Position numbers and translations under genes: made by a program. A stretch of 37,508 bases of DNA from Actinomycetota bacterium (lineage in GTDB: Bacteria > Actinomycetota > Thermoleophilia > BMS3ABIN01). Below the pieces are notes generated by a model, which ran no database searches, was not told where the DNA came from, and saw only the letters and a program-made list of their open reading frames with translations. Below, piece by piece: positions 7,619 through 15,065 of the stretch. Each line of letters starts with the position of its first letter. Position 1 is the first letter of the stretch. The stretch lies in NCBI GenBank assembly GCA_016235065.1, contig JACRMB010000009.1, positions 1 through 37,508 of the forward strand. Direction: 5' to 3'.

Positions 7619-9300
7619 GCGGAATGGGAAAAATGGAACCTGCCGAAGCGGGATCGGTGAGCCGTACCGGGGACAAGCCTGGAAGCAAGACTTTCTTCAC
7701 TCCTGGGAAGATCCTTGCCCTGCTGGTCTTCTTCGCCATCGCCCTGCGTCTGCTCGCGGCCCTGGCGCGGCCGATGATCCAGTTCGACGAGGCTACTTAC
7801 GCTCGTATGGCCGAGAACATCGTCAACGGCCTCGGCCCACTCGACATGATGGGCGAGAGCCGTGTCTTCTTCTCTCCGCTGCTGCCTTATTTCATCGCCG
7901 GACTCTCCTACCTGCTCGGTGACTACATCATCTCCGGCTACATCGTCGACAGCGTCTTCGGCGGCCTGCTGCTGGTGCCCGTATACCTGCTCGGCAGGGA
8001 ACTCATCAGCGCCCGCGTGGGCCTTATGGCGGCGGCGCTGGCCGCGGTCACGCCACTGCTGGTTGATTATACCTCGCGGCTATATAGCGAAAGCCTGTAC
8101 GTCTTCTTCCTGATGCTGTCGATCTATTTCGGCTGGATGATGCTGAACCACTACCGGGCTTTGCATGGCGTGCTCGCGGGCGCCTCGCTGGGGATGGCCT
8201 ACATGGCCAATCCCTCGGCAGTCTTCCTGCCGGTTGTGTTTGCAATCCTGACTCTGGCGGTGGCGATCCGGAGGGACGCCTGGAAGCCACTCGGCAAGGC
8301 ATTTGCGATATTCGTGCTTGTCTTCGCGGTCTTCAGCGGACCCTATGTCCTTTTCCTCCACAGCGAACTCGGCCGCTGGACCTACAGCGGCAAGGATGTG
8401 GCGGTTAACAATTTTACCTCCTCCCACAACCTGCAGTACGGCACCATCGAGTGGGACAAGGAGGCGCTGGCGCTCACGGATGACTTCAAGGAAACGAAGA
8501 TCGCAGAGGTCCAGGGGGGCTCGGACGCCGTGGGCAGCTTCCTCGATCCGGTCAAAAAACTCAAGGTATTCCTCAATCTCTCAAAGACCTTTTACTACGA
8601 GGTGCTGCCAAAAGTGATCCCACTCTGGCTGCTGCCGCTACTCGGCCTGGGGCTCTTCGCGATCGGCTGGGACCGGAAGCGGGCAACGCGTGTCGGCTAT
8701 CTGGTGCTGATGATGTCGCCAGCCCTGCTGATCCTGACGATCTATGCGCATCCGAGGTTCTTCGCCGCCTATCTGCCGCCGGTATTGATCCTGGTTGCGA
8801 TCGGCTGGGAACGGCTTGACGACTGGGGGAGGGATACAGCGGCGCTCAGTCTCGGTGAGGCTTCGAGGGAACGCTGGCGGCGGCTTTCGCCGTGGCTGCT
8901 CGGCATCGCCGTCCTGCTGCCGCTGCTGGCTTTCAGCGCCGTCACAGTCGTTGGTCAGGGGTATGCCACCGGTTATCGTGACGCCGGAAAATGGCTCAAG
9001 GAGAACGGCGGCCAGGGGTCCAGGGTCATGAGCCGCCAGGATTCGGGAGCATATTATGCAGGGGGGACGGAAGTGGTCCTGCCCTACGCGGATTACGGGC
9101 CGACGACGGCCTATTCCCGGCTCAACGGCGTCGACTATCTCATCATCAGCCGCCAGGATATCAAGGACTGGAGGCCGGGACTGGCGCCACTTGCCGGGGA
9201 GGCATCGAGCCATCCCGAGTGGCGGCTGGTCCAGACAATCGGAGCCGGAACCAGCAACGAGACCTATGTTTTCAGACTTTCCGGGGAGGGTGAAGGTTAG
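7615..9300 (+). CDS. Membrane glycosyltransferase, GT-C fold (ArnT/PMT GT39-like)
   Basis: A 561-aa polytopic membrane protein. After a hydrophilic N-terminus of about 30 residues and the first helix comes F-D-E-A-T-Y-A-R-M-A-E-N-I (about 58-70). This is the acidic first-loop motif of the ArnT/PMT family, which moves sugars from polyprenyl phosphate donors outside the membrane. About 10 hydrophobic segments follow, then a soluble C-terminal portion from about 450. The start GTG overlaps the previous stop by 4 bases and has GAGG upstream; the ATGs at 7624 and 7633 are alternatives. The likely role is transfer of a lipid-linked sugar onto the glycan, a lipid or a protein. The acceptor cannot be told from the sequence. 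Confidence 0.75.
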   Translation: MSGMGKMEPAEAGSVSRTGDKPGSKTFFTPGKILALLVFFAIALRLLAALARPMIQFDEATYARMAENIVNGLGPLDMMGESRVFFSPLLPYFIAGLSYLLGDYIISGYIVDSVFGGLLLVPVYLLGRELISARVGLMAAALAAVTPLLVDYTSRLYSESLYVFFLMLSIYFGWMMLNHYRALHGVLAGASLGMAYMANPSAVFLPVVFAILTLAVAIRRDAWKPLGKAFAIFVLVFAVFSGPYVLFLHSELGRWTYSGKDVAVNNFTSSHNLQYGTIEWDKEALALTDDFKETKIAEVQGGSDAVGSFLDPVKKLKVFLNLSKTFYYEVLPKVIPLWLLPLLGLGLFAIGWDRKRATRVGYLVLMMSPALLILTIYAHPRFFAAYLPPVLILVAIGWERLDDWGRDTAALSLGEASRERWRRLSPWLLGIAVLLPLLAFSAVTVVGQGYATGYRDAGKWLKENGGQGSRVMSRQDSGAYYAGGTEVVLPYADYGPTTAYSRLNGVDYLIISRQDIKDWRPGLAPLAGEASSHPEWRLVQTIGAGTSNETYVFRLSGEGEG

Positions 9301-9345
9301 GGGCGCCGCTGCCGATAGTGCCTTAGCCCGCGCCGTGCTCAAGAC

Positions 9346-9354
9346 TGTTATAAT
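9346..9354 (+). promoter_or_regulatory. Extended -10 promoter (TGT-TATAAT)
   Basis: A perfect TATAAT at 9349-9354 is preceded directly by TGT, an extended -10. The -35 is poor (CTTAGC-like, spacing too long), which extended -10 promoters tolerate. Transcription would start near 9361 in the 118-base gap 9301-9418, leaving a leader of about 58 bases before the radical SAM gene. This probably begins a new transcription unit. Confidence 0.5.
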
Positions 9355-9378
9355 TTCAATGTCACAGGGCGCTTACGC

Positions 9379-9422
9379 ATGAAAAACCTGTTATGTATTA
9401 CTGGATGAAAGTCCCTGAATGA
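9379..9422 (+). other. Two nested mini-ORFs coupled by ATGA overlaps in a leader
   Basis: An ATG at 9379 opens M-K-N-L-L-C-I-T-G and ends in the TGA at 9406-9408. That TGA overlaps a second ATG (9405) opening M-K-V-P-E, whose TGA (9420-9422) overlaps the ATG of the radical SAM gene at 9419. AGGG at 9366-9369 could serve the first ATG. The two ATG contexts are alike (ATGAAAAACCTGTT versus ATGAAAATCCTGTT), so a local duplication of the gene's 5' end is another explanation. Translation is not proven. Confidence 0.3.
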
Positions 9423-10843
9423 AAATCCTGTTCCTGTATCCGAATATCGCACGGGCCCGTTCTCCCCAGGTTGGGTTGAGCTCGCTGGCAGGCACCCTCG
9501 AACGCGAGGGCCACGACTGCCGCATCGTCGACATCACCTTCCTGGAGGACCACGAGGTCGCCGGTGTCTATCGGCGCGCCCTGGAGGAATACAAGCCCGA
9601 CCTTATCGGCGTCTCCTGCCGCAGCACCGAGTGGGAGACGGCGCAGGCGATGCTGCGCATGGCCGATCCCGGCGTGCCGGTTATAGCCGGAGGGCCGCAT
9701 CCGACCATCGCCCCAGAGGAAGTCATCGCCGACGAGCGCGTCGACATGCTGGTGCGCGGCGAGGGCGAGGAGTCGATCATCGACCTGATCGACCGCATCG
9801 AGAGCGGCGCCGACCTGACCGACATGCCCAACCTCTGGATCAAGAAAGACGGCGAGATATTCCGCAACGACGTCCGGCCGCTGATCCAGGACATGGACGA
9901 GCTGGCCATGCCCCGCTGGGACATCTGGGACGAGCGCCACTTCCGCGAGCACTACCAGCAGGTGTTCAGCCCCGATGCCAAGATATTCGGCGACCTGGAG
10001 ACTTCCCGCGGTTGCCCGTATTCCTGCCCCTATTGCCTGACCCCGGTCATGCAGAAGCTGTACAAGGGCAAGGGAAAGTACCACCGTGAGAAATCCGCCA
10101 AGCGAATCATCGCCGAGGTGGAGAAGTTCATCCAGGACAAGAACATCGATTACGTCCGCTTTGTGGACGAGACCTTCATCCTCAACAAGAAGCGCCTGCG
10201 CGAGTTCTGCGAGATGTACAAGGAGATCCACCTGCCCTTCTCGTTCAGCACCCGCCCCGAGACGGTGAGCGACGAGATGATGAGACTGCTTGCCGACGCC
10301 GGCGCCCGGGCCGTATCATTCGGGCTGGAATCGGGCAATGAGCAGTATCGCCGGGAGATGCTCAACCGCCGCACCAAACAGCAGGAAGTCATCGACGCCG
10401 TGGCCCTGGCCAAGAAATATGATGTGAAGACCTTCGCCTTCGTGATGATCGGGCTGCCCCATGAGACCCGCGAGCTTATCCAGGACACAATGGAACTCAT
10501 CCATCTGCTCAACCCGGACATCTTCCAGATAACGATCTTTTATCCGTTCGAGGGAACGCCTTTCTACGATTATTGCCTGAAGGAAGGGCTGATGACCAGG
10601 GATCACGAGCGGCTCACCCAGATATGGAAAGGGTCGGTGCTCGACCAGCCCGGCCTGCCAAGCGACTACCTGATCAGACTACGTGAATTGATGCTGGCAT
10701 TTGCAACAAAAAGACATGAACTGTGGCCGCTCATGTATTTTTTAGAGAAGCATCCCATTGCATTCAAAGCCTGGAGTCTCTCAAAGAGGATTCGCAATCG
10801 CATGATGCGCAGCCGACGGAAACCATCATGGATGAGCGCCTGA
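9419..10843 (+). CDS. Cobalamin-binding-domain radical SAM protein (B12-rSAM 1)
   Basis: A 474-aa protein with an N-terminal Rossmann-like B12-binding domain (about 1-150; M-K-I-L-F-L-Y-P-N, and the A-G-G-P-H-P-T motif at 90-96). A radical SAM TIM barrel follows with its [4Fe-4S] ligands Cys199, Cys203 and Cys206 in C-P-Y-S-C-P-Y-C. The classical D-x-H-x-x-G cobalamin motif is absent, as in BchE-like members. Family members methylate unreactive carbons or phosphorus, or rearrange rings. It is less similar to the other three B12-rSAM proteins here than they are to each other. Base composition falls from about 60% G+C to 42-45% after position 10680, so the last 50 or so codons look like part of the neighbouring low-G+C segment. 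It is convergent with the beta-helix gene, 15 bases apart. Confidence 0.85.
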   Translation: MKILFLYPNIARARSPQVGLSSLAGTLEREGHDCRIVDITFLEDHEVAGVYRRALEEYKPDLIGVSCRSTEWETAQAMLRMADPGVPVIAGGPHPTIAPEEVIADERVDMLVRGEGEESIIDLIDRIESGADLTDMPNLWIKKDGEIFRNDVRPLIQDMDELAMPRWDIWDERHFREHYQQVFSPDAKIFGDLETSRGCPYSCPYCLTPVMQKLYKGKGKYHREKSAKRIIAEVEKFIQDKNIDYVRFVDETFILNKKRLREFCEMYKEIHLPFSFSTRPETVSDEMMRLLADAGARAVSFGLESGNEQYRREMLNRRTKQQEVIDAVALAKKYDVKTFAFVMIGLPHETRELIQDTMELIHLLNPDIFQITIFYPFEGTPFYDYCLKEGLMTRDHERLTQIWKGSVLDQPGLPSDYLIRLRELMLAFATKRHELWPLMYFLEKHPIAFKAWSLSKRIRNRMMRSRRKPSWMSA

Positions 10844-10858
10844 TATCCCGAATCAGGG

Positions 10859-12310
10859 TTATACTTCTGGCGGAAGACCCGGATAGTAGTATTGGATGTC
10901 GCAGGAATCCTGGGATTTCGCGTAGACCCAGCTGCGAAATGAACTCACATCCATTGGAACCAGGGCTTTGGTCGTCGCTATTTTCGAGCCATTTGATGCC
11001 GCGATATTTCCTACGCCATATGGAAATTGAGTAGTAGTCATAACGCCAGCGCCATGATAATTAGCGACCAGATTCACATTCTTTGCCAGGGTGCCTCCGG
11101 TATTTGTTATTTGCCAGTCGAGTGAAAGTTCACGGTTTTGATAGTCGGCTAGATTTTCCCAGTAAACTGAAGTCAGTGAGAGGCTCAGGGACGGACTAGC
11201 GCAATCCCAGCTGTTCTGACTGGTGAACGGATGGGAATCCTGCCCACCTGGGAAAGCAAAGGCTGAATCGCAGAAACCATCAATATTCAAATCGATGCAA
11301 CCTTCGCTCGGCTCGTCATATTCTCTCCAGTAGTTGCCGCCACCGCCAGACGGCAGATTAAATACATTATTCATGCCGCCTGATGCGCTAATCTGGAATT
11401 CAGCAATTCCCATAAAATTATTTTGATACACCTCATTCGTGCCGGCGCCATCAAAGTAAATACCATTGTTCGTTCCCGAAATCGTATTCCCCGAGATGCT
11501 GTTATGGTGGCTTTGCCCATGAAGGTAGATCGCTGCATCAATGGTAGGAATAATAGGAGGTATCGGATCCGGAAGTACTTTATCAGTAGAGATCTCATTG
11601 TCTGTGATTACGTTGTAACTGTCGGAATCATAAAGAGTTATCGCATTACGGTTATTGGTTAAGGTATTACCGGTGATTGTGTTGCCATCACCGAAGTCGT
11701 GAATGTAGATTCCTCGTTGGAAATCAGTCACAGTATTGCCGGCGATATAGTTATGCGTACTTGTGTAGCCGATACAGAAGCCGGTGTCGGCGCCATTATT
11801 CCTTATATTATTGTTTGTGAGCACGTTGTTGTGGGCGCCAGTGAGAGATATTCCTGCACCTTCGACATTAATCACGACGTTGTCGGTGACTATATTGTTA
11901 TTGGCATAAAGGAGGTTGACGCCATAATGATAATTTTGAAAGATGAAGTTTTTAACTGTTACGCCGGTAACTCGCGTGATGGTCACGGCGTCATTGCTTG
12001 TAGAAACAAAAAACTTATTTAACGTGAGTGTATGTCCATTTCCATCAAGCGTGATGTAGTTGCTGTCAATATATATCTCAACGTCATTTAAGTCAGTCGT
12101 CAGCGTGCAGGTCTTGAGTGGCTCATTCCAGATTCCGATCTGTGTGCAATTGCCTCCAGTGGAGTCATCAAGAACGTATAATTTTTCCTCGGTTTCAGCT
12201 GATCCTGCAGGCATGCTGCCAAATCCCCAAAAAAATACTCCACCCATCATTAAGACTGCACTGAATAAATACTTCAGCGTTGCTGAGACACAATTGACCA
12301 ATGCTTTCAC
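10859..12310 (-). CDS. Secreted NosD-like right-handed beta-helix protein
   Basis: A 483-aa protein translated from the GTG at 12310-12308, which has a strong AGGAGGGGG ribosome site 5 bases upstream. It opens with a Sec signal peptide (hydrophobic core about 12-32, likely cleavage after A-G-S-A near 39). Residues about 65-320 are parallel beta-helix repeats of the NosD/PbH1 type (recurrent N-x-I-T-G-N-T and N-G-I-Y motifs). A N-Y-W-x-x-Y-D segment typical of NosD-like proteins follows, with a D-x-N-x-D-G-x-C-D stretch. The last 105 or so residues form the same C-terminal domain as in the propeller/Ig protein at the window start (Y-W-E-N, R-E-L-S, ending P-G-L-P-P). It is the only minus-strand gene inside the large plus-strand cluster. 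Beta-helix proteins of this type bind or cleave polysaccharide or serve as surface proteins; no catalytic residues can be assigned. Confidence 0.8.
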   Translation of the reverse strand: MKALVNCVSATLKYLFSAVLMMGGVFFWGFGSMPAGSAETEEKLYVLDDSTGGNCTQIGIWNEPLKTCTLTTDLNDVEIYIDSNYITLDGNGHTLTLNKFFVSTSNDAVTITRVTGVTVKNFIFQNYHYGVNLLYANNNIVTDNVVINVEGAGISLTGAHNNVLTNNNIRNNGADTGFCIGYTSTHNYIAGNTVTDFQRGIYIHDFGDGNTITGNTLTNNRNAITLYDSDSYNVITDNEISTDKVLPDPIPPIIPTIDAAIYLHGQSHHNSISGNTISGTNNGIYFDGAGTNEVYQNNFMGIAEFQISASGGMNNVFNLPSGGGGNYWREYDEPSEGCIDLNIDGFCDSAFAFPGGQDSHPFTSQNSWDCASPSLSLSLTSVYWENLADYQNRELSLDWQITNTGGTLAKNVNLVANYHGAGVMTTTQFPYGVGNIAASNGSKIATTKALVPMDVSSFRSWVYAKSQDSCDIQYYYPGLPPEV

Positions 12311-12460
12311 TTTTGCCCCCTCCTGTTACATGAAAGCTATTTAACTACATATGTTTTTTGTCACATGATGAGTAATCTTATAGATTTTAAAAATTTTGCA
12401 TATACAGGAATTCCCTGAATTCGTGTCTCCTAATATGCGTATAAAGATTTTTGTATTCGA

Positions 12461-12515
12461 CTCATTGAATGAGCGTGAACGATCGTGACCGATTGTTTGT
12501 CACTGCTTCGTAGTG
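12461..12515. promoter_or_regulatory. Cluster of inverted and direct repeats, operator-like
   Basis: Three repeat structures abut within 55 bases. CTCATT-G-AATGAG (12461-12473) is a perfect inverted repeat. CGTGAACGAT and CGTGACCGAT (12474-12483, 12484-12493) are tandem direct repeats with one mismatch, containing the palindrome ACGATCGT. CACTGC-TTC-GTAGTG (12501-12515) is a hairpin with one G.T pair, flanked by ATTGT (12492-12496) and ACAAT (12520-12524), which also pair. The last structure sits in the promoter spacer, a classic repressor position. No regulator gene is in the window. Confidence 0.4.
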
Positions 12516-12524
12516 GTATACAAT
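12497..12524 (+). promoter_or_regulatory. Sigma-70-type promoter for the second radical SAM block
   Basis: TTGTCA (12497-12502, 5 of 6 to the -35 consensus), a 16-base spacer, then TACAAT (12519-12524, 5 of 6 to the -10 consensus). Transcription would start near 12531, about 60 bases before the TTG start at 12590. It is the best-matched two-box promoter I found in the window, and an inverted repeat overlaps it. Confidence 0.5.
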
Positions 12525-12589
12525 TGAAAATTGAATGATCAGATTCTATTTTTAATAACAAACCCTTCTGCCAGATTGAGGCGATCTGA

Positions 12590-14038
12590 TTGAATAAAGT
12601 CACATTGGTTTTCCCCCGCCTTAAGCGTGAGAGCAACGCCTGGGCGCCATTGCCGCTGCAGGCCCTGGCGGCACCGTTGATTGAAGATGGCTTCCAGGTG
12701 GAGATCGTCGACGGCCGGGTCATCCATCCGCACCTTCCGCGCATATTGCAGGCTGTCCGCGGTTCGCTCTATGTCGGACTCTCGGTGATGACCGGCTGGC
12801 AGATTCACGACGCCATCGCCATCTCCCGCGCGGTCAAGGATGCTTATCCCGACATCCCGGTGGTCTGGGGCGGCTATCACGCCAGCATGCTCCCGGAGCA
12901 GACGCTGGCGGAGAGCTACATCGATTATGTCATCCGCGGCCAGGGGCAACTGGCGGCGGTGGAACTGGCAAGGCGGCTGAGGGATGGCGAATCGGTTGAA
13001 GGAGTGACCGGGCTGTGTTACCTGAAGGATGGCGCAGCTGTTGTCGCCGACTACCCCAAGCTGGTGGATATCGACCAGTTCCCGTCTACCCCGTACAACA
13101 TCATCGACATGGAAAAGTACATGGTGCCCGATCTTGGCGAGCGCACGATGAAATATTTTTCCTCCCAGGGCTGTCCATTCGGTTGCGGTTTTTGCGCTGA
13201 GACTTCCATGTACGGGCGCGGCTGGGTTGGTTTCTCCCCGGAGCGGGTGGTAGATGACCTGGAGCGGCTGCAAAAGGATTACCGGGTCGACGCCATCGAT
13301 TTTGCCGACACCAATTTTTTCGTTAGCAAGAAGCGGGTGCGGGCCATCTGTGAGGGCATCCTCGAGCGCGGTCTCGACCTGAAGTGGGCTGCCGACGTTC
13401 GCACCAAGCAATTCATCGATTTCCCTGAAGACCTGAGGCAGCTGGTCTACGACGCCGGCTGCCGGCGGCTGCTGCTCGGCGCTGAATCGGGTTCGCTGGC
13501 GGCACTCAAGCAGATCGGCAAACAGACTACAGTGGACGATACCCTGCACGTGGCGCGCGTCTGCGACCGGCTCGGTATTATCGCCCGCTTCACGACCATG
13601 TTCGGTTTTCCTGGTGAGCCGGAGAAGGACATCGAGGCCACTTTGAGGATGATCGAGGGGATCAAGGCCATAAACGAGGATTTTGAGGTCCACGGTTTCT
13701 TTTTCGCTCCCTACCCTGGGGCTCCCATGTACGACGAGGCGGTCAGGCTCGGCTTCCGGCCTCCGGAGACCCTGGAGGGCTGGGCTGATTTCGACCTCAC
13801 CGAGCTGCACACGCCCTGGGTCGATCCCGTCTACAAGGAAAAAGTGGACATGATCATAGATTTCTACATGCCGTTCGCCTCGCCGAGCCCCGATCTGCGC
13901 CGGCGCATGGCTGCAGGCGGGGTCAAAGGCAATGCCTACAAAGCCATGCACAAGCTGGCGGCCTGGCGCGTAGGCAAACGTGACTTCAGGGCGCCGCTTG
14001 AGTGGCAGCTGAAAAAACGGCGCGCGCGGAGGAAGTGA
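12590..14038 (+). CDS. Cobalamin-binding-domain radical SAM protein (B12-rSAM 2)
   Basis: A 482-aa protein from a TTG start with GAGG 8 bases upstream. It has an N-terminal B12-binding domain (about 1-150; V-V-W-G-G-Y-H-A-S at 91-99, E-Q at 103-104) without D-x-H-x-x-G. The radical SAM core has Cys195, Cys199 and Cys202 (C-P-F-G-C-G-F-C) and a C-terminal extension. The linker I-I-D-M-E-K-Y-M (171-178) is shared with B12-rSAM 3, and the glycine-rich motif with B12-rSAM 3 and 4, so these three are close paralogues. The family performs radical methylation or ring chemistry on lipids, tetrapyrroles, antibiotics and sugars. The neighbouring methyltransferase starts 4 bases after its stop, so the two are cotranscribed. 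A substrate on the glycan or its lipid is inferred from context only. Confidence 0.85.
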   Translation: MNKVTLVFPRLKRESNAWAPLPLQALAAPLIEDGFQVEIVDGRVIHPHLPRILQAVRGSLYVGLSVMTGWQIHDAIAISRAVKDAYPDIPVVWGGYHASMLPEQTLAESYIDYVIRGQGQLAAVELARRLRDGESVEGVTGLCYLKDGAAVVADYPKLVDIDQFPSTPYNIIDMEKYMVPDLGERTMKYFSSQGCPFGCGFCAETSMYGRGWVGFSPERVVDDLERLQKDYRVDAIDFADTNFFVSKKRVRAICEGILERGLDLKWAADVRTKQFIDFPEDLRQLVYDAGCRRLLLGAESGSLAALKQIGKQTTVDDTLHVARVCDRLGIIARFTTMFGFPGEPEKDIEATLRMIEGIKAINEDFEVHGFFFAPYPGAPMYDEAVRLGFRPPETLEGWADFDLTELHTPWVDPVYKEKVDMIIDFYMPFASPSPDLRRRMAAGGVKGNAYKAMHKLAAWRVGKRDFRAPLEWQLKKRRARRK

Positions 14039-14042
14039 AGCC

Positions 14043-15065
14043 ATGAGCGATTTGAATAACGACAGGCCTGGCGACAGCACTGCAGGCGGCGGCGATGCGA
14101 TGAGAGGCACCGACCTGCCGACTTTCGAAGGAGCTGAGCTTCAGGTCGACTGCGCTGTCTGTGGCAGTGCCCTGCAGCGGCCGATGTGGTCGGTCAGGGA
14201 CACGCTTCTCGGCTCAACCGAAAAATACAACATCGTCCGCTGCCCGGAATGTGGCACCCTGCGGATGTCGCCCCGCCCTGACTTCAGCGAGCGGCGCGCC
14301 TCCTTTGCCGATACTTATCCGCTTTTCGACTGGGCCCTGGGCCGCAAGCGCCCCCAGGCCGAGCAGCGCATCGGGCGCTTTGCAGCCCAGATAAACGAGA
14401 TCAACCGCCGCCAGCGTCCTGGCAGGCTGCTCGATGTGGGCTGCGGTGACGGCTATTTCATGCTGGGCATGCAGCGCCGCGGCTGGGAAGTGACCGGGAT
14501 GGAACTTCACGAGAAAGTGGCGGCCTATGCCCGCGATGAGCTGGGTCTCGACGTGCGAGGCGGCGCCGAGCACGAGGTCGACTGGGACGGAGAATATGAC
14601 TGCATCACGCTTCTGGGAGTCATCGAGGATCTTGACGATCCCAACGCCTGCCTGAAGCGGTGCCATGAGCATCTGGCCGATGGCGGCCTGCTGGTGGTCC
14701 AGACCCACAACATAGAGTGCTGGGAAGCGAAGTTCTTCGGCCCCCACTGGTTCAATGTCGAGGCCCCGCGCCACGTCTGGCATTTCTCGCCGGACACGCT
14801 CGCCAGGCTACTGGCCGGCAACGGTTTCCGGCAGGAAGCCCTGCTACATTTCGGCGCGGCCTATGTCACCGAGCGCAGCATTGAGAACCGCCGGGGCAAG
14901 GTCTTCCCGTCTTCGACATTCGATCACGTGCTTCGCAAGGCGGTCGTGACGCCCGCGGCGAAGATCGCGCCGAAACTGGGCCAGGGAATCATGATCGAAT
15001 CCTACAGCCGTAAGGGCGGGGAACAGTCCGCCGCCGTTCCGGCCGCAACCGGGAGCCGGGGATGA
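14043..15065 (+). CDS. Class I SAM methyltransferase with N-terminal zinc-ribbon-like motif
   Basis: A 340-aa protein. The N-terminus has two C-x-x-C knuckles (Cys37/40 and Cys67/70), likely a zinc ribbon. A Rossmann methyltransferase domain follows, with motif I L-L-D-V-G-C-G-D-G at 129-137 and the acidic residue of motif II (M-E-L-H) near 154. It resembles Methyltransf_23-type proteins common in glycan loci. The ATG at 14043 has GGAGG 9 bases upstream, and the stop overlaps the next ATG (ATGA). Likely acceptors are sugar hydroxyls or carbons of the repeat unit, but position and product cannot be deduced. A related gene at 19331 shares the same layout, so the cluster has two such methyltransferases. 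Confidence 0.8.
   Translation: MSDLNNDRPGDSTAGGGDAMRGTDLPTFEGAELQVDCAVCGSALQRPMWSVRDTLLGSTEKYNIVRCPECGTLRMSPRPDFSERRASFADTYPLFDWALGRKRPQAEQRIGRFAAQINEINRRQRPGRLLDVGCGDGYFMLGMQRRGWEVTGMELHEKVAAYARDELGLDVRGGAEHEVDWDGEYDCITLLGVIEDLDDPNACLKRCHEHLADGGLLVVQTHNIECWEAKFFGPHWFNVEAPRHVWHFSPDTLARLLAGNGFRQEALLHFGAAYVTERSIENRRGKVFPSSTFDHVLRKAVVTPAAKIAPKLGQGIMIESYSRKGGEQSAAVPAATGSRG

Larger units (their letters stand above)
10680..12560. other. Low-G+C island containing the beta-helix gene
   Basis: By direct count of 60-base blocks, G+C is 65% at 9781 and 60% at 10621. It falls to 42% at 10681, 45% at 10741, 35% at 11881, 48% at 11941 and 27% at 12361. It then returns to the high local level within the next radical SAM gene. 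The island includes the 3' tail of B12-rSAM 1, the whole oppositely oriented beta-helix gene and the 279-base intergenic region. This suggests acquisition or replacement by recombination. No insertion sequence, integrase or flanking repeat was seen. Confidence 0.5.
12311..12589. other. A+T-rich divergent intergenic region (279 bases)
   Basis: The region separates the minus-strand beta-helix gene from the plus-strand radical SAM gene. It holds the beta-helix ribosome site at the left end, a minus-strand TATAAG (12377-12382) that may be a weak -10, two GAATTC hexamers 3 bases apart (12408-12413, 12417-12422), and the promoter/operator cluster listed separately. No tRNA, small RNA or additional ORF is convincing. 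Confidence 0.6.

Noticed and set aside
12408-12422. Paired GAATTC hexamers as an operator or recombination site
   Set aside because: They are simple direct copies of a common palindrome in A+T-rich DNA with no link to a promoter element.
12539-14110. 523-codon minus-strand frame opposite B12-rSAM 2
   Set aside because: A shadow of the true gene: no ribosome site, no recognisable motif, Arg/His/Gly-rich composition.
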